DNA of 41,682 nt, taken from positions 1 to 41,682 of the forward strand of contig DAHUYA010000180.1 in assembly GCA_027315445.1 (NCBI GenBank). Direction: 5' to 3'. Below are positions 8,460-17,340 of this stretch, piece after piece. This DNA comes from Acidimicrobiaceae bacterium. Lineage in GTDB: Bacteria; Actinomycetota; Acidimicrobiia; Acidimicrobiales; RAAP-2. Position numbers and translations under genes: made by a program. A model generated the notes under the pieces. It ran no database searches. It was not told the origin of the DNA and saw only the letters and a program-made list of their open reading frames with translations. How positions within the stretch are numbered: position 1 is the stretch's first letter; each line of letters starts with the position of its first letter.

Positions 8460-8471
8460 GAAACCCGTTTC
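8460..8471. promoter_or_regulatory. Inverted repeat GAAAC-CC-GTTTC between the oxygenase and P450 genes
   Basis: A 5-bp perfect inverted repeat with a 2-bp spacer, 58 bp upstream of the oxygenase start. A matching 8-bp half, GAAACGGG, recurs at 8556-8563, about 45 bp before the P450 start. The pair could be binding sites for one regulator controlling both divergent genes. Confidence 0.3.
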
Positions 8472-8606
8472 CGAATGTAGTCCGACCAGGGACGCCCGGC
8501 GGTGGCTCCCGGTGCAGGGGCGCCGGCATGGGCGGCTCGGAAATGTTATGTTCGCGAAACGGGAACTTGGTTACCACCAGGCCCTCGACCCGACGTGGGA
8601 GCAGCC

Positions 8607-9893
8607 TTGAGCGACCTCGACTTCGAGACCATCGACTACTTCCGGACCGAAGCCCTGACGGAGGACCCCTACCCGTACTGGGACCACCTGCGGGCGAGAT
8701 GCCCGATCACCAAGGAGTCGAACCACGACGTCTACATGGTGACGGGCTACGACGAGGCGATCGCCGTCTACCACGACCAGGCGACCTTCTCGAGCTGCAA
8801 CTCCGTCGTCGGTCCATTCGCCAGGTTCTCGGTGCCGCTCGAGGGCGACGACGTGACCGAGATCATCGCCACCCATCGGGACGAGCTGCCCTTCAGCGAC
8901 CAGCTGCCCTCCTTCGACCCGCCCAAGCACACCGCCCACCGCGGCCTTCTGATGCGTCTCATCACCCCGAAGCGGCTGCGCGAGAACGAGGAGTTCATGC
9001 GCCGGTTGGCCGACCGCCAGGTCGACGAGTTCCACGCCAAGGGCGAGTGCGACTTCATCGCCGACTACGCCGGGCCGTTCACCCTGCTCGTGATCGCCGA
9101 CCTGCTGGGTGTCCCCGAGGAGGACCACCAGCGGTTCCTCGACAAGCTCGAGCGCCGCCGCCGCCCCGAGGCCACCCTGGGGAACACCGGGGACCAGTCG
9201 ATGCGACACAAACCGCTCGAGTACCTCTACCAGCAATTCACCGCGTACATCGAGGACCGCCGGCGCCAACCGCGCCACGACGTCATGACCGGCCTCGCCA
9301 CCGCCACCTTCCCCGACGGCACCCTTCCGCCCGTCGAGGACGTCATGCGGATCGCCGCCAACCTCTTCGCCGCCGGCCAGGAGACCACGGCCCGCCTGCT
9401 CAGCACGGCCCTGCAGATCCTCGGCGAGCGGCCCGAGCTGCAACGGCAGCTGCGCGAGGACCGCAGCCTGATCCCCGTCTTCATCGAGGAGACGCTGCGG
9501 CTCGAGAGCCCGATCAAGGGCGACTTCCGCCTCTCACGCGTGCCGACGACCATCGGCGACGTCGAGATCCCCGCCGGCAGCACGGTCATGGTCCTGCCCG
9601 GCGCGGCCAACCGAGACCCCCGCGAGTTCGACCACCCCGAGGAGCTCCGCCTCGACCGGCCGAACGTCCGGCAGCACATCGCGTTCGGCCACGGCATCCA
9701 CACGTGCGCCGGAGCGCCGTTGGCCCGGGCCGAAGCCAACGTGACCCTCCACCGGTTCCTCGACCGGATGCAGGACATCCGGATCTCCGAGGCGCACCAC
9801 GGACCTCCGGGCGCCCGCCGCTGGGAGTACTCGCCGACCTTCATGCTCCGGGGCCTGCAGCAGCTCCATCTCGAGTTCACCCCCGTCGGCTGA
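8607..9893 (+). CDS. Cytochrome P450
   Basis: A soluble bacterial-type P450 of about 428 residues. The I-helix oxygen-activation motif AGQETTAR is near residue 253, the K-helix E-x-x-R in EETLR near 293, and the heme loop FGHGIHTCAGAPLARAE near 360, with the Cys thiolate at about 366. The start is taken as TTG 8607 after GGGAG, because the family N-terminus (DFETIDYFRTEALTEDPYPYW) begins there; GTG 8595 and an earlier ATG at 8502 are in frame but the extra residues look unlike the family. It should hydroxylate a hydrophobic substrate using ferredoxin and reductase supplied from elsewhere. It is divergent from the Rieske oxygenase, so both may act on one pathway. Confidence 0.92.
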   Translation: MSDLDFETIDYFRTEALTEDPYPYWDHLRARCPITKESNHDVYMVTGYDEAIAVYHDQATFSSCNSVVGPFARFSVPLEGDDVTEIIATHRDELPFSDQLPSFDPPKHTAHRGLLMRLITPKRLRENEEFMRRLADRQVDEFHAKGECDFIADYAGPFTLLVIADLLGVPEEDHQRFLDKLERRRRPEATLGNTGDQSMRHKPLEYLYQQFTAYIEDRRRQPRHDVMTGLATATFPDGTLPPVEDVMRIAANLFAAGQETTARLLSTALQILGERPELQRQLREDRSLIPVFIEETLRLESPIKGDFRLSRVPTTIGDVEIPAGSTVMVLPGAANRDPREFDHPEELRLDRPNVRQHIAFGHGIHTCAGAPLARAEANVTLHRFLDRMQDIRISEAHHGPPGARRWEYSPTFMLRGLQQLHLEFTPVG

Positions 9894-10015
9894 CCTTCGG
9901 TCCGATCCGGCCGCCGGGGTCCCGGACGGGCCATCCCGGGCCGCCCGCCCGAGCACCGAGATGGCAGAATCTCTGCGCGGTGCCGAACGCCAGCGGTCGC
10001 AGGAGGGGGTAGGTC

Positions 10016-10510
10016 GTGAGCGAAGGAACATCGGGGGCGGTGACCGGTCCGGGGCAGGACAGCGCCATCCTGTTCAACCACGTCGGGCTCTGCGTCACCG
10101 ACCTCGACCGATCCCGCCGCTTCTACGAGGAGGTCCTCGGCTTCCGCCACTGGTGGGAGATGGACGTGCCCGACGAGGGCACCAGCCGGCTGTTGCAGCT
10201 CGAGCCTCCCCTCGGTGTGAAGGCCGTCTACCTGGTGAAGGACCGCTTCGTGGTCGAGCTCCTCCACTACTCGACTGGGGTCACCCGCCCGGCGACCAGG
10301 CGCACGATGAACGACCCGGGGTTGACCCACCTGTCGGTGTCCGTCGCCGACATCCCCGCCGTGCTCGAGAAGGTGGCCGCCCATGGCGGGGAGGTGCTCG
10401 AGGACACCAACATGGGAGGGCTGGCGGTGATGCTGCGGGATCCCGACGGGCAGCTGATCGAGCTGACCACCCACCGGTTCCACCAGAGCCGGCCGGCGTG
10501 GCCCGACTGA
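10016..10510 (+). CDS. VOC-fold metalloprotein (glyoxalase/extradiol dioxygenase superfamily)
   Basis: 164 residues, GTG start with AGGAGGG eight bases upstream. After an 18-residue lead there are two beta-alpha-beta-beta-beta modules. FNHVGLCVTDLDRSRRFYEEVLGF opens the first, and LTHLSVSVADIPAVLEKVAAHGG the second. The four usual metal ligands can be placed: His in FNHVG, Glu in VVELLHY, His in LTHLSV and Glu in LIELTTH. The family includes glyoxalase I, extradiol dioxygenases and epimerases; this single-domain form fits a lyase or isomerase better than a ring-cleaving dioxygenase, but that is not certain. The regulator gene starts inside its last codons, so the two are co-transcribed. Confidence 0.85.
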   Translation: MSEGTSGAVTGPGQDSAILFNHVGLCVTDLDRSRRFYEEVLGFRHWWEMDVPDEGTSRLLQLEPPLGVKAVYLVKDRFVVELLHYSTGVTRPATRRTMNDPGLTHLSVSVADIPAVLEKVAAHGGEVLEDTNMGGLAVMLRDPDGQLIELTTHRFHQSRPAWPD

Positions 10511-11229
10511 CCGCCCGCCCGAGGGCGTCGGCCCGGCCGGCGGAGACCGCCACCCCGGCCGGGCCCGTGCCGGCCGACGCCGCAGCCGGGGACAGGGACG
10601 AGCCGAGCCGCTCCCTCGCCCGGGAGATCCGGGCGAAGCGCTCGGCGATGATGTCGGCCGAGGTGGAGGCGGTGGCCCTCCGGCTGTTCCACGAGCGCGG
10701 GATCGGTGAGGTGACGGTCGACGAGATCGCATCGACGGCCCACATCTCGCCCCGCACCTTCTACCGCTACTTCGGCACCAAGGACGACGTCATGCAGGTG
10801 CGGATCGACCGGCGCAGCGAGGCCCTCCGGGTGGCGCTGTCCCGCCGCCCTGCCGACGAGCCGCCGCTGCAGTCGCTCCGCCTGGCTCTCGAGGAGGCCG
10901 TGTCGGCCGAGGACCCGGACCTCATCTGGCGCTGGAGCGACATCGTGTCCCACACCCCGAGCCTGATGAAGAGCGTCCTCGGCGGCATCCAGCTGAAGTC
11001 GAACCGGGTCGTGGCCGAGTTCCTGGGGGAGCGCCTCGGGACGCCGGCCGACGCACTGGTCCCCACCATGCTGGCGGCCGCCGTGGCCGGGGTCATCCAG
11101 GCGGCGCAGACCCAGTGGTACCTGCGGGGCGGGGACCTCACGACGAGGTTGTCAGAGGGACTCGCCGTCCTGGAGCGGGCGATCGGCGCCGATCCCGCCA
11201 CCTGGTCGGAAGGGTCCGCCCGGCGTTGA
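10498..11229 (+). CDS. TetR family transcriptional regulator
   Basis: About 243 residues. After a Pro/Ala-rich lead of about 40 residues comes the TetR DNA-binding domain: EVEAVALRLFHERGIGEVTV, then DEIASTAHISPRTFYRYFGTK, the helix-turn-helix. The rest is an all-helical ligand-binding domain without sequence clues. The GTG start at 10498 overlaps the VOC gene by 13 bp. An ATG at 10648 would leave the helix-turn-helix intact, so the true start could be later. Being tied to the VOC gene and next to the P450 and Rieske genes, it may control this catabolic group; the ligand is unknown. Confidence 0.88.
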   Translation: MARLTARPRASARPAETATPAGPVPADAAAGDRDEPSRSLAREIRAKRSAMMSAEVEAVALRLFHERGIGEVTVDEIASTAHISPRTFYRYFGTKDDVMQVRIDRRSEALRVALSRRPADEPPLQSLRLALEEAVSAEDPDLIWRWSDIVSHTPSLMKSVLGGIQLKSNRVVAEFLGERLGTPADALVPTMLAAAVAGVIQAAQTQWYLRGGDLTTRLSEGLAVLERAIGADPATWSEGSARR

Positions 11230-11257
11230 CATGATCTGAAGGAGTTGACACAATCTG
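11226..11257 (+). promoter_or_regulatory. Promoter with a 13-bp direct repeat TTGACA-NN-ATCTG
   Basis: TTGACATGATCTG (11226-11238) is repeated as TTGACACAATCTG (11245-11257), 19 bp apart. The first TTGACA is a perfect -35, with CACAAT (11249-11254) 17 bp after it as a possible -10. It overlaps the end of the TetR gene and precedes the esterase gene. The repeats could also be regulator sites. Confidence 0.45.
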
Positions 11258-11298
11258 CCACGGCCACCGGGGGTCCGGTCCGTCCGAGGGGGCAGCCT

Positions 11299-12474
11299 GT
11301 GGAACGAGCCGGGACGACAGACGCCAGTCACCGCGCACCGAGTTGCCGCGTACCGAGTCGCCGCGCACCGAGTTGCCGCGTACCGAGTCGCCGCGCACCG
11401 AGTCGCCGCGCACCGAGTCGCCGTCGGGTCGCCGCCGCGACCGGTGCGCTGGCGGTGACCGTCACCCTGGCCGCGGCCCTCGGCGCGTGGGGTGGCCCGG
11501 CCGGTGCCGTCGGGGCGACCCCGCGGGGGAGCGAACGCCCGGTGGCCTCGCCGGGTTGCCGTGCGAGCACGCCGCCGGTCACCGGGGAGTCGACGCCGAC
11601 CTTCTCGTCGGGCGGCATCACCGGCACCTACATCGAGGACGCGCCCGCCCCGCACATCGAGGGGCGGCCGTTGCCGGTGGTCGTCGACCTGCACGGCTAC
11701 CTCGAGCCGGCGACCCTCGAGCACGCCGGGACCGGCCTCGCCGCCTACGGTGACGCCCACGGCTTCGTGACCATCACGCCGCAGATCTCCCAGAGCGGCG
11801 TTCCCCGCTGGGACTACGGCCCCCACAGTGCGGACATCGCCTGGCTCGGCCACCTGCTCACCCACCTCGAGGATTCGACGTGCGTGGACGAGCGGCGGGT
11901 GTTCGTGACCGGTCTCTCCATGGGCGCCTTCACCACGTCGGCCGTCGCCTGTGAGCTCTCGAGGCGGGTCGCCGCCGTGGCGCCGGTGGCCGGGCTCCAG
12001 GCGTTCCCGTGGTGCCGCCCGGCCCGAAAGGTGCCCGTCGTGGCCTTCCAGGGGACGGCCGACCCCTTCGTCGACTACCACGGCGGCCCCGGTCCGAACG
12101 CGCTGAAGCTGCCGGCTCCCGACGGCTCGGGGATGACCATCGGCGAAGAGATCAAGCTCCACCCGAACGCCAAGGGCAATCCCCTGCCCGAGAGCATCCC
12201 GGTCCAGGTGGCGACCTGGGCGAAGCGCAACGGTTGCGGTCCCAGGCCATCCACGGCCCGGATCGCCTCCGACGTCACCCGCCTCTCCTATCCCTGCCCG
12301 CCCGACACCTCGGTCGTCTTCTACGTGATCGAGGGAGGGGGCCACACCTGGCCGGGCGGCACCGCCGGGATCTACCCGGCATCCCTCGTCGGGAGGATGA
12401 CGACCTCGATCAGCGCCGACCAGGTCATGTGGCACTTCTTCGAAGCCCATCCCCTCCCCGGCCGCGTCGGCTGA
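11299..12474 (+). CDS. Secreted LpqC/polyhydroxybutyrate-depolymerase-type esterase
   Basis: About 391 residues. The N-terminus is an Arg/Ser/Pro-rich stretch made by 15-bp repeats, followed by a hydrophobic export segment (VAAATGALAVTVTLAAALGAW). The catalytic domain has PLPVVVDLHGYLEP, the nucleophile elbow TGLSMGAF with the Ser, an Asp probably in FQGTADPFVDYHGG, and the catalytic His in GGGHTWPGG. These are marks of the esterase_PHB family, which cleaves polyesters or feruloyl esters outside the cell. The GTG at 11299 follows GAGGGGG with a six-base gap; TTG 11245 is also in frame but lies in the promoter. A 45-residue basic region before the hydrophobic core is unusually long for a Sec signal. 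Confidence 0.85.
   Translation: MERAGTTDASHRAPSCRVPSRRAPSCRVPSRRAPSRRAPSRRRVAAATGALAVTVTLAAALGAWGGPAGAVGATPRGSERPVASPGCRASTPPVTGESTPTFSSGGITGTYIEDAPAPHIEGRPLPVVVDLHGYLEPATLEHAGTGLAAYGDAHGFVTITPQISQSGVPRWDYGPHSADIAWLGHLLTHLEDSTCVDERRVFVTGLSMGAFTTSAVACELSRRVAAVAPVAGLQAFPWCRPARKVPVVAFQGTADPFVDYHGGPGPNALKLPAPDGSGMTIGEEIKLHPNAKGNPLPESIPVQVATWAKRNGCGPRPSTARIASDVTRLSYPCPPDTSVVFYVIEGGGHTWPGGTAGIYPASLVGRMTTSISADQVMWHFFEAHPLPGRVG
11332..11421. repeat. Tandem repeat, six 15-bp units, inside the esterase N-terminus
   Basis: Six units of the form CGCGYACCGAGTYGC in perfect 15-bp register encode a five-residue period (RAPSC, RVPSR, RAPSC, RVPSR, RAPSR, RAPSR). The unit is in frame, so copy number can change without breaking the gene. 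Confidence 0.92.
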
Positions 12475-12500
12475 GCCACGGGCGGCGGTAACTCCCCGAC

Positions 12501-12554
12501 GGCCCAGCGAAGCCGGGCGGCCCAGCGAAGCCGGGCGGCCCACCGAAGCCGGGC
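12501..12554. repeat. Tandem repeat, three 18-bp units
   Basis: GGCCCAGCGAAGCCGGGC three times (the third with one change), in the gap between the esterase gene and the ABC transporter operon. Confidence 0.9.
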
Positions 12555-12685
12555 GGATGGCCGAGGGTGGTGACGTCGCCTCGAGTCGCGATCGCCCCCG
12601 GGCCCAATGGCCCTACCCAAAATCCCTTGTCGTCCGTACCATCCCCTTCATCAGCATCGGGCAGGGGCTCTCGGATGCCTCGGGT

Positions 12686-13411
12686 GTGAAGACCGAGGCG
12701 TCGGCGATCATTGCCTTGCACGGCGCGACCAAGCGCTTCGAGACCCCCGGCGGGACGGTGGTGGCTCTGGACCATGCCACGCTGTCCATCGCTCCCCGGC
12801 AGCTCGTGGTCGTCCTCGGTCCGTCGGGGAGCGGCAAGACGACCCTCCTCAACCTCATCGGGGCGCTCGACACGCCCACCGAGGGGGAGATCCTGGTCGA
12901 GGGCAGGCGCATCTCGACCCTCAGCCGAGCACAGCTCTTCGCCTTCCGGCGCAAGACGGTGACCTTCGTCTTCCAGGCGTTCAACCTCTTCCCCGAACTG
13001 ACCGCCCTCGAGAACGTCCGCTTCGCCGCCGAGAACGCCGGCCGGCCGGATGCGACGCAGCTGGCGACCAGGATGCTCGAGGACGTCGAACTGGGCCACC
13101 GGCTCCATCACTTCCCGCACGAGCTCTCGGGAGGCGAGCAGCAACGGGTGGCCATCGCCCGTTCCCTGGCCACCGGGAACCCCATCGTCCTGGCCGACGA
13201 ACCGACCGGGGAGCTCGACTTTCGAACGGGAATCCAGATCCTCGGCCTGCTCCGGAGCCGGGCGAGCGCCGGTCAGACCGTCCTCGTGGTCACGCACAAC
13301 CGCGAGATCGCCCGCATGGCCGATGTCGTGGTCGAGCTCAGCAACGGGCGAATCGGGTCGGTTGCCGCACCGCCGGGCGGGCCGGTCGACGTCGCCGCGC
13401 TCCGGTGGTAG
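12686..13411 (+). CDS. ABC transporter ATPase, MacB/LolD type
   Basis: About 241 residues, a single nucleotide-binding domain of the MacB/LolD/FtsE group. It has Walker [11 protein letters not shown]-loop [12 protein letters not shown], signature [15 protein letters not shown], Walker [13 protein letters not shown] and the H-loop His in VVTHN. The start at GTG 12686 ([19 protein letters not shown]) fits the family length; an ATG at 12557 would add 43 unrelated residues. It is followed after 4 bp by its permease. Systems of this kind power extrusion of lipids, peptides or surface proteins, or mechanotransmission to cell-wall enzymes. The nearby carboxypeptidase gene is convergent, so a cell-wall role is only a guess. 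Confidence 0.92.
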   Translation: MKTEASAIIALHGATKRFETPGGTVVALDHATLSIAPRQLVVVLGPSGSGKTTLLNLIGALDTPTEGEILVEGRRISTLSRAQLFAFRRKTVTFVFQAFNLFPELTALENVRFAAENAGRPDATQLATRMLEDVELGHRLHHFPHELSGGEQQRVAIARSLATGNPIVLADEPTGELDFRTGIQILGLLRSRASAGQTVLVVTHNREIARMADVVVELSNGRIGSVAAPPGGPVDVAALRW

Positions 13412-13415
13412 GCCG

Positions 13416-15845
13416 ATGCATCTCACCTTCTGGCTGCGCTGGACGTGGCGTGACCTCCGCCAGCACCTCGTTCAGGTCCTCGCGATCGCCGCGATCATCG
13501 CCCTCGGCTCCGGCATCTACGCGGGCCTGGGCAGCACGTCGGCGTGGCGGACCCTGTCGCTGGACACCACCTTCTCCCGCCTTCGCGCCCATGACGTCGA
13601 GGTGAGCCTGGTCCCCGGGACCACACTGGGTTCCCGGCAGCTGCGCCGGGCCGTCGAGGCCGCCGGGGGTCGCAGCCTGACCGACAGCGAGACTCGCTTG
13701 GTCGTGTACCTCCCGGTACGGGCCGGACCTCGGGGGAGCGTCCCTGCGGCCGGGGTGATCGTCGGGGTCGATGTCCGCACCGGGCCGCGGATCGACCGGT
13801 GGAAGGTGATGTCCGGTCGCTCGATCGGGAGCTCCGACGCGAACGGCTCGTCGGTGGTCCTCGACGAGCACTTCGCCCAGCAGCACCACCTGCCGCCCGA
13901 GGGCACGCTGACCATCGCGGGGATCCCCGTCACCTACGTCGGGACCGTCCTCGAGCCGGAGTACCTCAACATCACGACGACCCTCGGGGCGACGATCCAG
14001 GGCGCCGCCACCCGGGCCGTGATCTTCGCCCCCATCGGGCTCGTGCAACGGCTGGCCGCGCTCTCGGGTCAGGCCGACGACGTCGTCGCCACGGTGCGCC
14101 CGGGCACCGACGTCCCCCAGCTCGCGCGCTCGATGACCCGGCGGCTCACCACCCTCTTGCCCTTCACGGCACTCACGGTGACCGCCCGCGGGGACGACCC
14201 GAGGACCCTCGCCCTCTACGACGAGGTCGACACCGAACAGAAGATATTCGACGTGTTCGCCCTCCTGCTGCTGGCCGGCGCCGGGTTCGCCACCTTCAAC
14301 CTGACCCGGCGCATGGTCGAGTCCCAGCGACGGGACATCGGCATCTCGATGTCGCTGGGCGTCCCACCCCTCGAGATCGCGATCCGTCCCGTCGTGTTCG
14401 CAGCCGAGGTGGCGGTCATCGGCGCGCTCCTGGGCATCCTCGCCGGATGGGCGATCGGGGTCTGGGTGATCACCATCATCCAGACCCGCACGCCGTTGCC
14501 GTTCTGGACCACGCCCTGGCAGGGCAACCTCTTCCTCCTGGGGGCCGCCCTCGGGTTGGCGATCCCACTGGCCGGGTGTTCCTACCCGGTCTGGCGTGCG
14601 GTCAGGGTGCCACCCACCGATGCCCTCCTCCCGCCTCACCTCCGAGGGACTCGTCACCGTCTCACCGGGCTCTTCCGGGGGATGCCCTTCCCTCGCTCCA
14701 CGATGGCCCAGGCGCCGCTTCGCAGGATCACGATCGCGCCGGTCCGCTCCCTGATGACGGTCCTGGCCATCGCCCTGATCCTGGCGCCGCTCGTGGCCGC
14801 ACTCGGCACAACCGATTCCGCCACGGCCACCATCGACGCGGGGACGGAGATCTTGGCCGGCCGCGGCGGAGACCGCCTGCTCGTGGACCTGAGCAGCTAT
14901 CAGCCGGCGACGTCGTCCACGGTCGCCTCCGTGGTCGGCTCACCCCTGGTGGGACAACACGAGCTCGGCCTCAACACCGGCGGCTACCTCGTCGGGCGCG
15001 GCACGACGATCGGGGTCTCGATCAGCATGGTGGACCTCTCGAGCCCCCTCGTCGTGCCGGCCGCGGTGGCCTCGGCCCGGGTTCCCCCGAATGCCATCGT
15101 GATCTCGTCGAAGGCCGCGTCCGACCTCGGGCTCCAACCGGGGAGCCGGGTGATCCTTCGTCATCCGATCGCCCAGGGCACGGGATACCGCTTCGCGGAC
15201 ACCGCCCTACCGGTCGGCGCGGTCGTGACCACGCCTTATCGCTTCCTCGCGTACATGGACCTACGCGACGAGCGCGTCATGGGACTGTCGGGGATCGTCA
15301 ACACGGCGACCCTCGTTCCACGCCCCGGCGTGAGCATGGACCGACTCCAGCGCAGCATCTCCTCGTTGCCGGGTGTGGCCTCGGCCCTGCCGGCCAGCTC
15401 CCTCTCGAGCACCATGCGGGACATCCTCTCGGCGGTGACGAACTTCTTCATCGTCCTGCAGCTCATCATCGGCCTGCTGGCCTTCCTCGTCGCCTACAAC
15501 AGCTCCAAGATCGCCAGCGACGAGCGGTCCCGCGAACACGCGACCATGATGGCCTTCGGCGTGCGGGTGCGGCAGGTGATCGGGATCGGGGTCGCCGAGA
15601 GCCTCATCCTCGGCATCGTCGCCACCGGTGTCGGGTTCGGACTCGGTGTCCTCTTCTTGCACTGGATCCTCGACACCGTGTTCCCGGCGGCGGTACCCGA
15701 GCTCTCCGTGCTGCAGTCGGTGCGCATCTGGTCGTTCGCCGTGACGGCCCTGATCGGGATCACTGCCACGGCCGCCGCCCCGGTCTTCCTCGCGCCGCGG
15801 CTGCGGCGCTCGAACCTTCCGAACGCGCTCCGTTACGTCGAGTAG
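13416..15845 (+). CDS. FtsX/MacB-type ABC permease with two FtsX domains
   Basis: 809 residues. A first membrane helix (VQVLAIAAIIALGSGIYAGL) is followed by an extracytoplasmic domain. Then comes a three-helix FtsX unit: IFDVFALLLLAGAGFATFNL, VFAAEVAVIGALLGILAGW and LFLLGAALGLAIPLAG. A second copy follows: a helix at LMTVLAIALILAPLVAALG, an extracytoplasmic loop, then FFIVLQLIIGLLAFLVAYNSS, LILGIVATGVGFGLGVLFL and a last helix near the C-terminus. This duplicated layout is the long bacterial FtsX permease type. The ATG is 4 bp after the ATPase stop, so they form one transporter. The substrate cannot be inferred. Confidence 0.9.
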   Translation: MHLTFWLRWTWRDLRQHLVQVLAIAAIIALGSGIYAGLGSTSAWRTLSLDTTFSRLRAHDVEVSLVPGTTLGSRQLRRAVEAAGGRSLTDSETRLVVYLPVRAGPRGSVPAAGVIVGVDVRTGPRIDRWKVMSGRSIGSSDANGSSVVLDEHFAQQHHLPPEGTLTIAGIPVTYVGTVLEPEYLNITTTLGATIQGAATRAVIFAPIGLVQRLAALSGQADDVVATVRPGTDVPQLARSMTRRLTTLLPFTALTVTARGDDPRTLALYDEVDTEQKIFDVFALLLLAGAGFATFNLTRRMVESQRRDIGISMSLGVPPLEIAIRPVVFAAEVAVIGALLGILAGWAIGVWVITIIQTRTPLPFWTTPWQGNLFLLGAALGLAIPLAGCSYPVWRAVRVPPTDALLPPHLRGTRHRLTGLFRGMPFPRSTMAQAPLRRITIAPVRSLMTVLAIALILAPLVAALGTTDSATATIDAGTEILAGRGGDRLLVDLSSYQPATSSTVASVVGSPLVGQHELGLNTGGYLVGRGTTIGVSISMVDLSSPLVVPAAVASARVPPNAIVISSKAASDLGLQPGSRVILRHPIAQGTGYRFADTALPVGAVVTTPYRFLAYMDLRDERVMGLSGIVNTATLVPRPGVSMDRLQRSISSLPGVASALPASSLSSTMRDILSAVTNFFIVLQLIIGLLAFLVAYNSSKIASDERSREHATMMAFGVRVRQVIGIGVAESLILGIVATGVGFGLGVLFLHWILDTVFPAAVPELSVLQSVRIWSFAVTALIGITATAAAPVFLAPRLRRSNLPNALRYVE

Positions 15846-15856
15846 GCGGCTCCCCG

Positions 15857-15870
15857 GGCAGGCGCCCGCG
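15857..15870. terminator. Short GC hairpin between convergent genes
   Basis: CGGGC-AGGC-GCCCG can form a 5-bp stem with a 4-base loop in the 55-bp gap between the permease and carboxypeptidase genes. No T-run follows, so a terminator role is weakly supported. Confidence 0.25.
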
Positions 15871-15900
15871 TGCCACCAGCCAGTTCGTAGGCACATCCGT

Positions 15901-17115
15901 TCACAGTCGCGTCAGGCGCCACACGAGCGACGCCGATCCAAGGCTTCGGGACGTGACGAGGCGAGCCCGGTTGTCCTGGATCGTCCGATGGTCACGAAGG
16001 CCCACCGAGGCCGTCCCGATCGGGTGGCCCTTGGGGATCGGATAGCCGATCCGTGTCGGCACGAAGATCTTGGTCAGGACGTGCTGCCCGGGAAGTCCCG
16101 TGAGCGCCATCGCATGCGACGTCTCGAGAGCGACCGGCGGGCTCCAGGGGGCATCGATATGGCCGAGGAGGGCGCCGGTGTTGAGCACGGTCGCCCGTTC
16201 GAGGAGGTGCCCGGTGCTCGTGAGGAGCGTCTCGGATGCAGTGAAGACGTTCGTGAGGGCACTCGGATGACCGGGCGTCGCGAACTGGCCGAGGTCGACG
16301 CCGACGATGGTCTCGGTGCCCCCCCGCAACGAGGCGGTCGCCGCGAATGCGAAGCACGCCCCGGCCGCCGGCGTGAAGCCGGTCTTCACGCCGACGATGC
16401 CATCCGTGCCGAGCTGGGAATCAACGTTGAACGCCACCCCGGCGACCGGAAGCGTCACCTGGGTCATGGCGACGATCCCCGCGAACACCGGGTTCTGCAG
16501 GGCGGTCATGGTCAGCCGGAGCTGGTCCCGGGCCGTGCTGACCGTCTCGGGAGAGACGCCGCTGACGTCGGCGTAATGCGTGTGGTCGAGGCCCAGCCGT
16601 TGGGCCTCGGCGTTCATCCTGGCCACGAAGGCCGGCACGCTGCCGGCGTCCCAGTCGGCGAGGAGTGTCGCGACGTTGTCGCCGGAGGGAACGAGCAGCC
16701 CTTCGAGGGCCTGCAGCTCGCTCATCTGCTCGCCGACCTGCACCTCGACCACCGAGTCACCGTTCGCCAGGTCCTTCTGGTAGACGGCAACGTCCTGCGG
16801 GCTCACCACGATCTCCGGTCCGCTCGCCGAGATGGCAAGGGGATGGTCCTGGAGCACGACGTAGGCCATCATGATCTTGGTCAAGCTGGCAATCGGCGTC
16901 TCGCTCTGAGCACCATGGGTCTCGAGCACGCCGGACCCCTCCACCCCGATGGCCGACTCGCCCTCCACCGGCCAGGTCGGCGTAGCGGGGACACCGGGCA
17001 TCCTTGCCGCGACGGTGATGGCACTCACCCGCACCCCTGGCACCGGTCGCAGGAGCTGGACGACCACGTAGACGACGGCGAGGAGAACGATCACGAGCAC
17101 GAGCGGGCGGCGCAC
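15901..17115 (-). CDS. D-alanyl-D-alanine carboxypeptidase (peptidase S11, low-molecular-weight PBP)
   Basis: 404 residues, anchored by an N-terminal helix LVLVIVLLAVVYVVVQLL. The S11 motifs are present: S-x-x-K in PIASLTKIMMAY with the active Ser, and K-T-G in GIVGVKTGFTPAAG. The second motif reads PSGDNVATLLADW, so the S-x-N position is S-G-D followed by N, a variant I believe occurs in other actinobacterial members. A C-terminal extension of about 100 residues resembles a beta domain. These enzymes remove the last D-Ala of the peptidoglycan stem peptide outside the membrane. The start is GTG 17115. The gene is divergent from the propeller-like protein at 17341. Confidence 0.87.
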   Translation of the reverse strand: MRRPLVLVIVLLAVVYVVVQLLRPVPGVRVSAITVAARMPGVPATPTWPVEGESAIGVEGSGVLETHGAQSETPIASLTKIMMAYVVLQDHPLAISASGPEIVVSPQDVAVYQKDLANGDSVVEVQVGEQMSELQALEGLLVPSGDNVATLLADWDAGSVPAFVARMNAEAQRLGLDHTHYADVSGVSPETVSTARDQLRLTMTALQNPVFAGIVAMTQVTLPVAGVAFNVDSQLGTDGIVGVKTGFTPAAGACFAFAATASLRGGTETIVGVDLGQFATPGHPSALTNVFTASETLLTSTGHLLERATVLNTGALLGHIDAPWSPPVALETSHAMALTGLPGQHVLTKIFVPTRIGYPIPKGHPIGTASVGLRDHRTIQDNRARLVTSRSLGSASLVWRLTRL

Positions 17116-17260
17116 CAGCCCCCATGTTCACACTGGAACCGTCGCATGGGGTGTCGCCCCGAGCACCCCACACGGGTCTGGCCGGGCCCCTCGACGACCA
17201 CGTCTTCGCCACCGGCACCGTCCGGCGAGCCAGCCCTCCTCGATGCAACGAAGTCCTGAC

Positions 17261-17302
17261 CACGACGGCCTGAGCATGACGGCCTGAGCACGACGGCCTG
17301 AC
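17261..17302. repeat. Tandem repeat, three 14-bp units
   Basis: CAYGACGGCCTGAG three times in perfect 14-bp register (last base changed in the third), just upstream of the gene at 17341, in the divergent intergenic region. Confidence 0.88.
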
Positions 17303-17340
17303 ACTCCTTCACCCCCCCCGGGGCCATAGGGTGCAGTGGC

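Noticed and set aside
11331-11430. The 15-bp repeats as a CRISPR-like array
   Set aside because: Units are contiguous with no spacers, and they code for part of the esterase.
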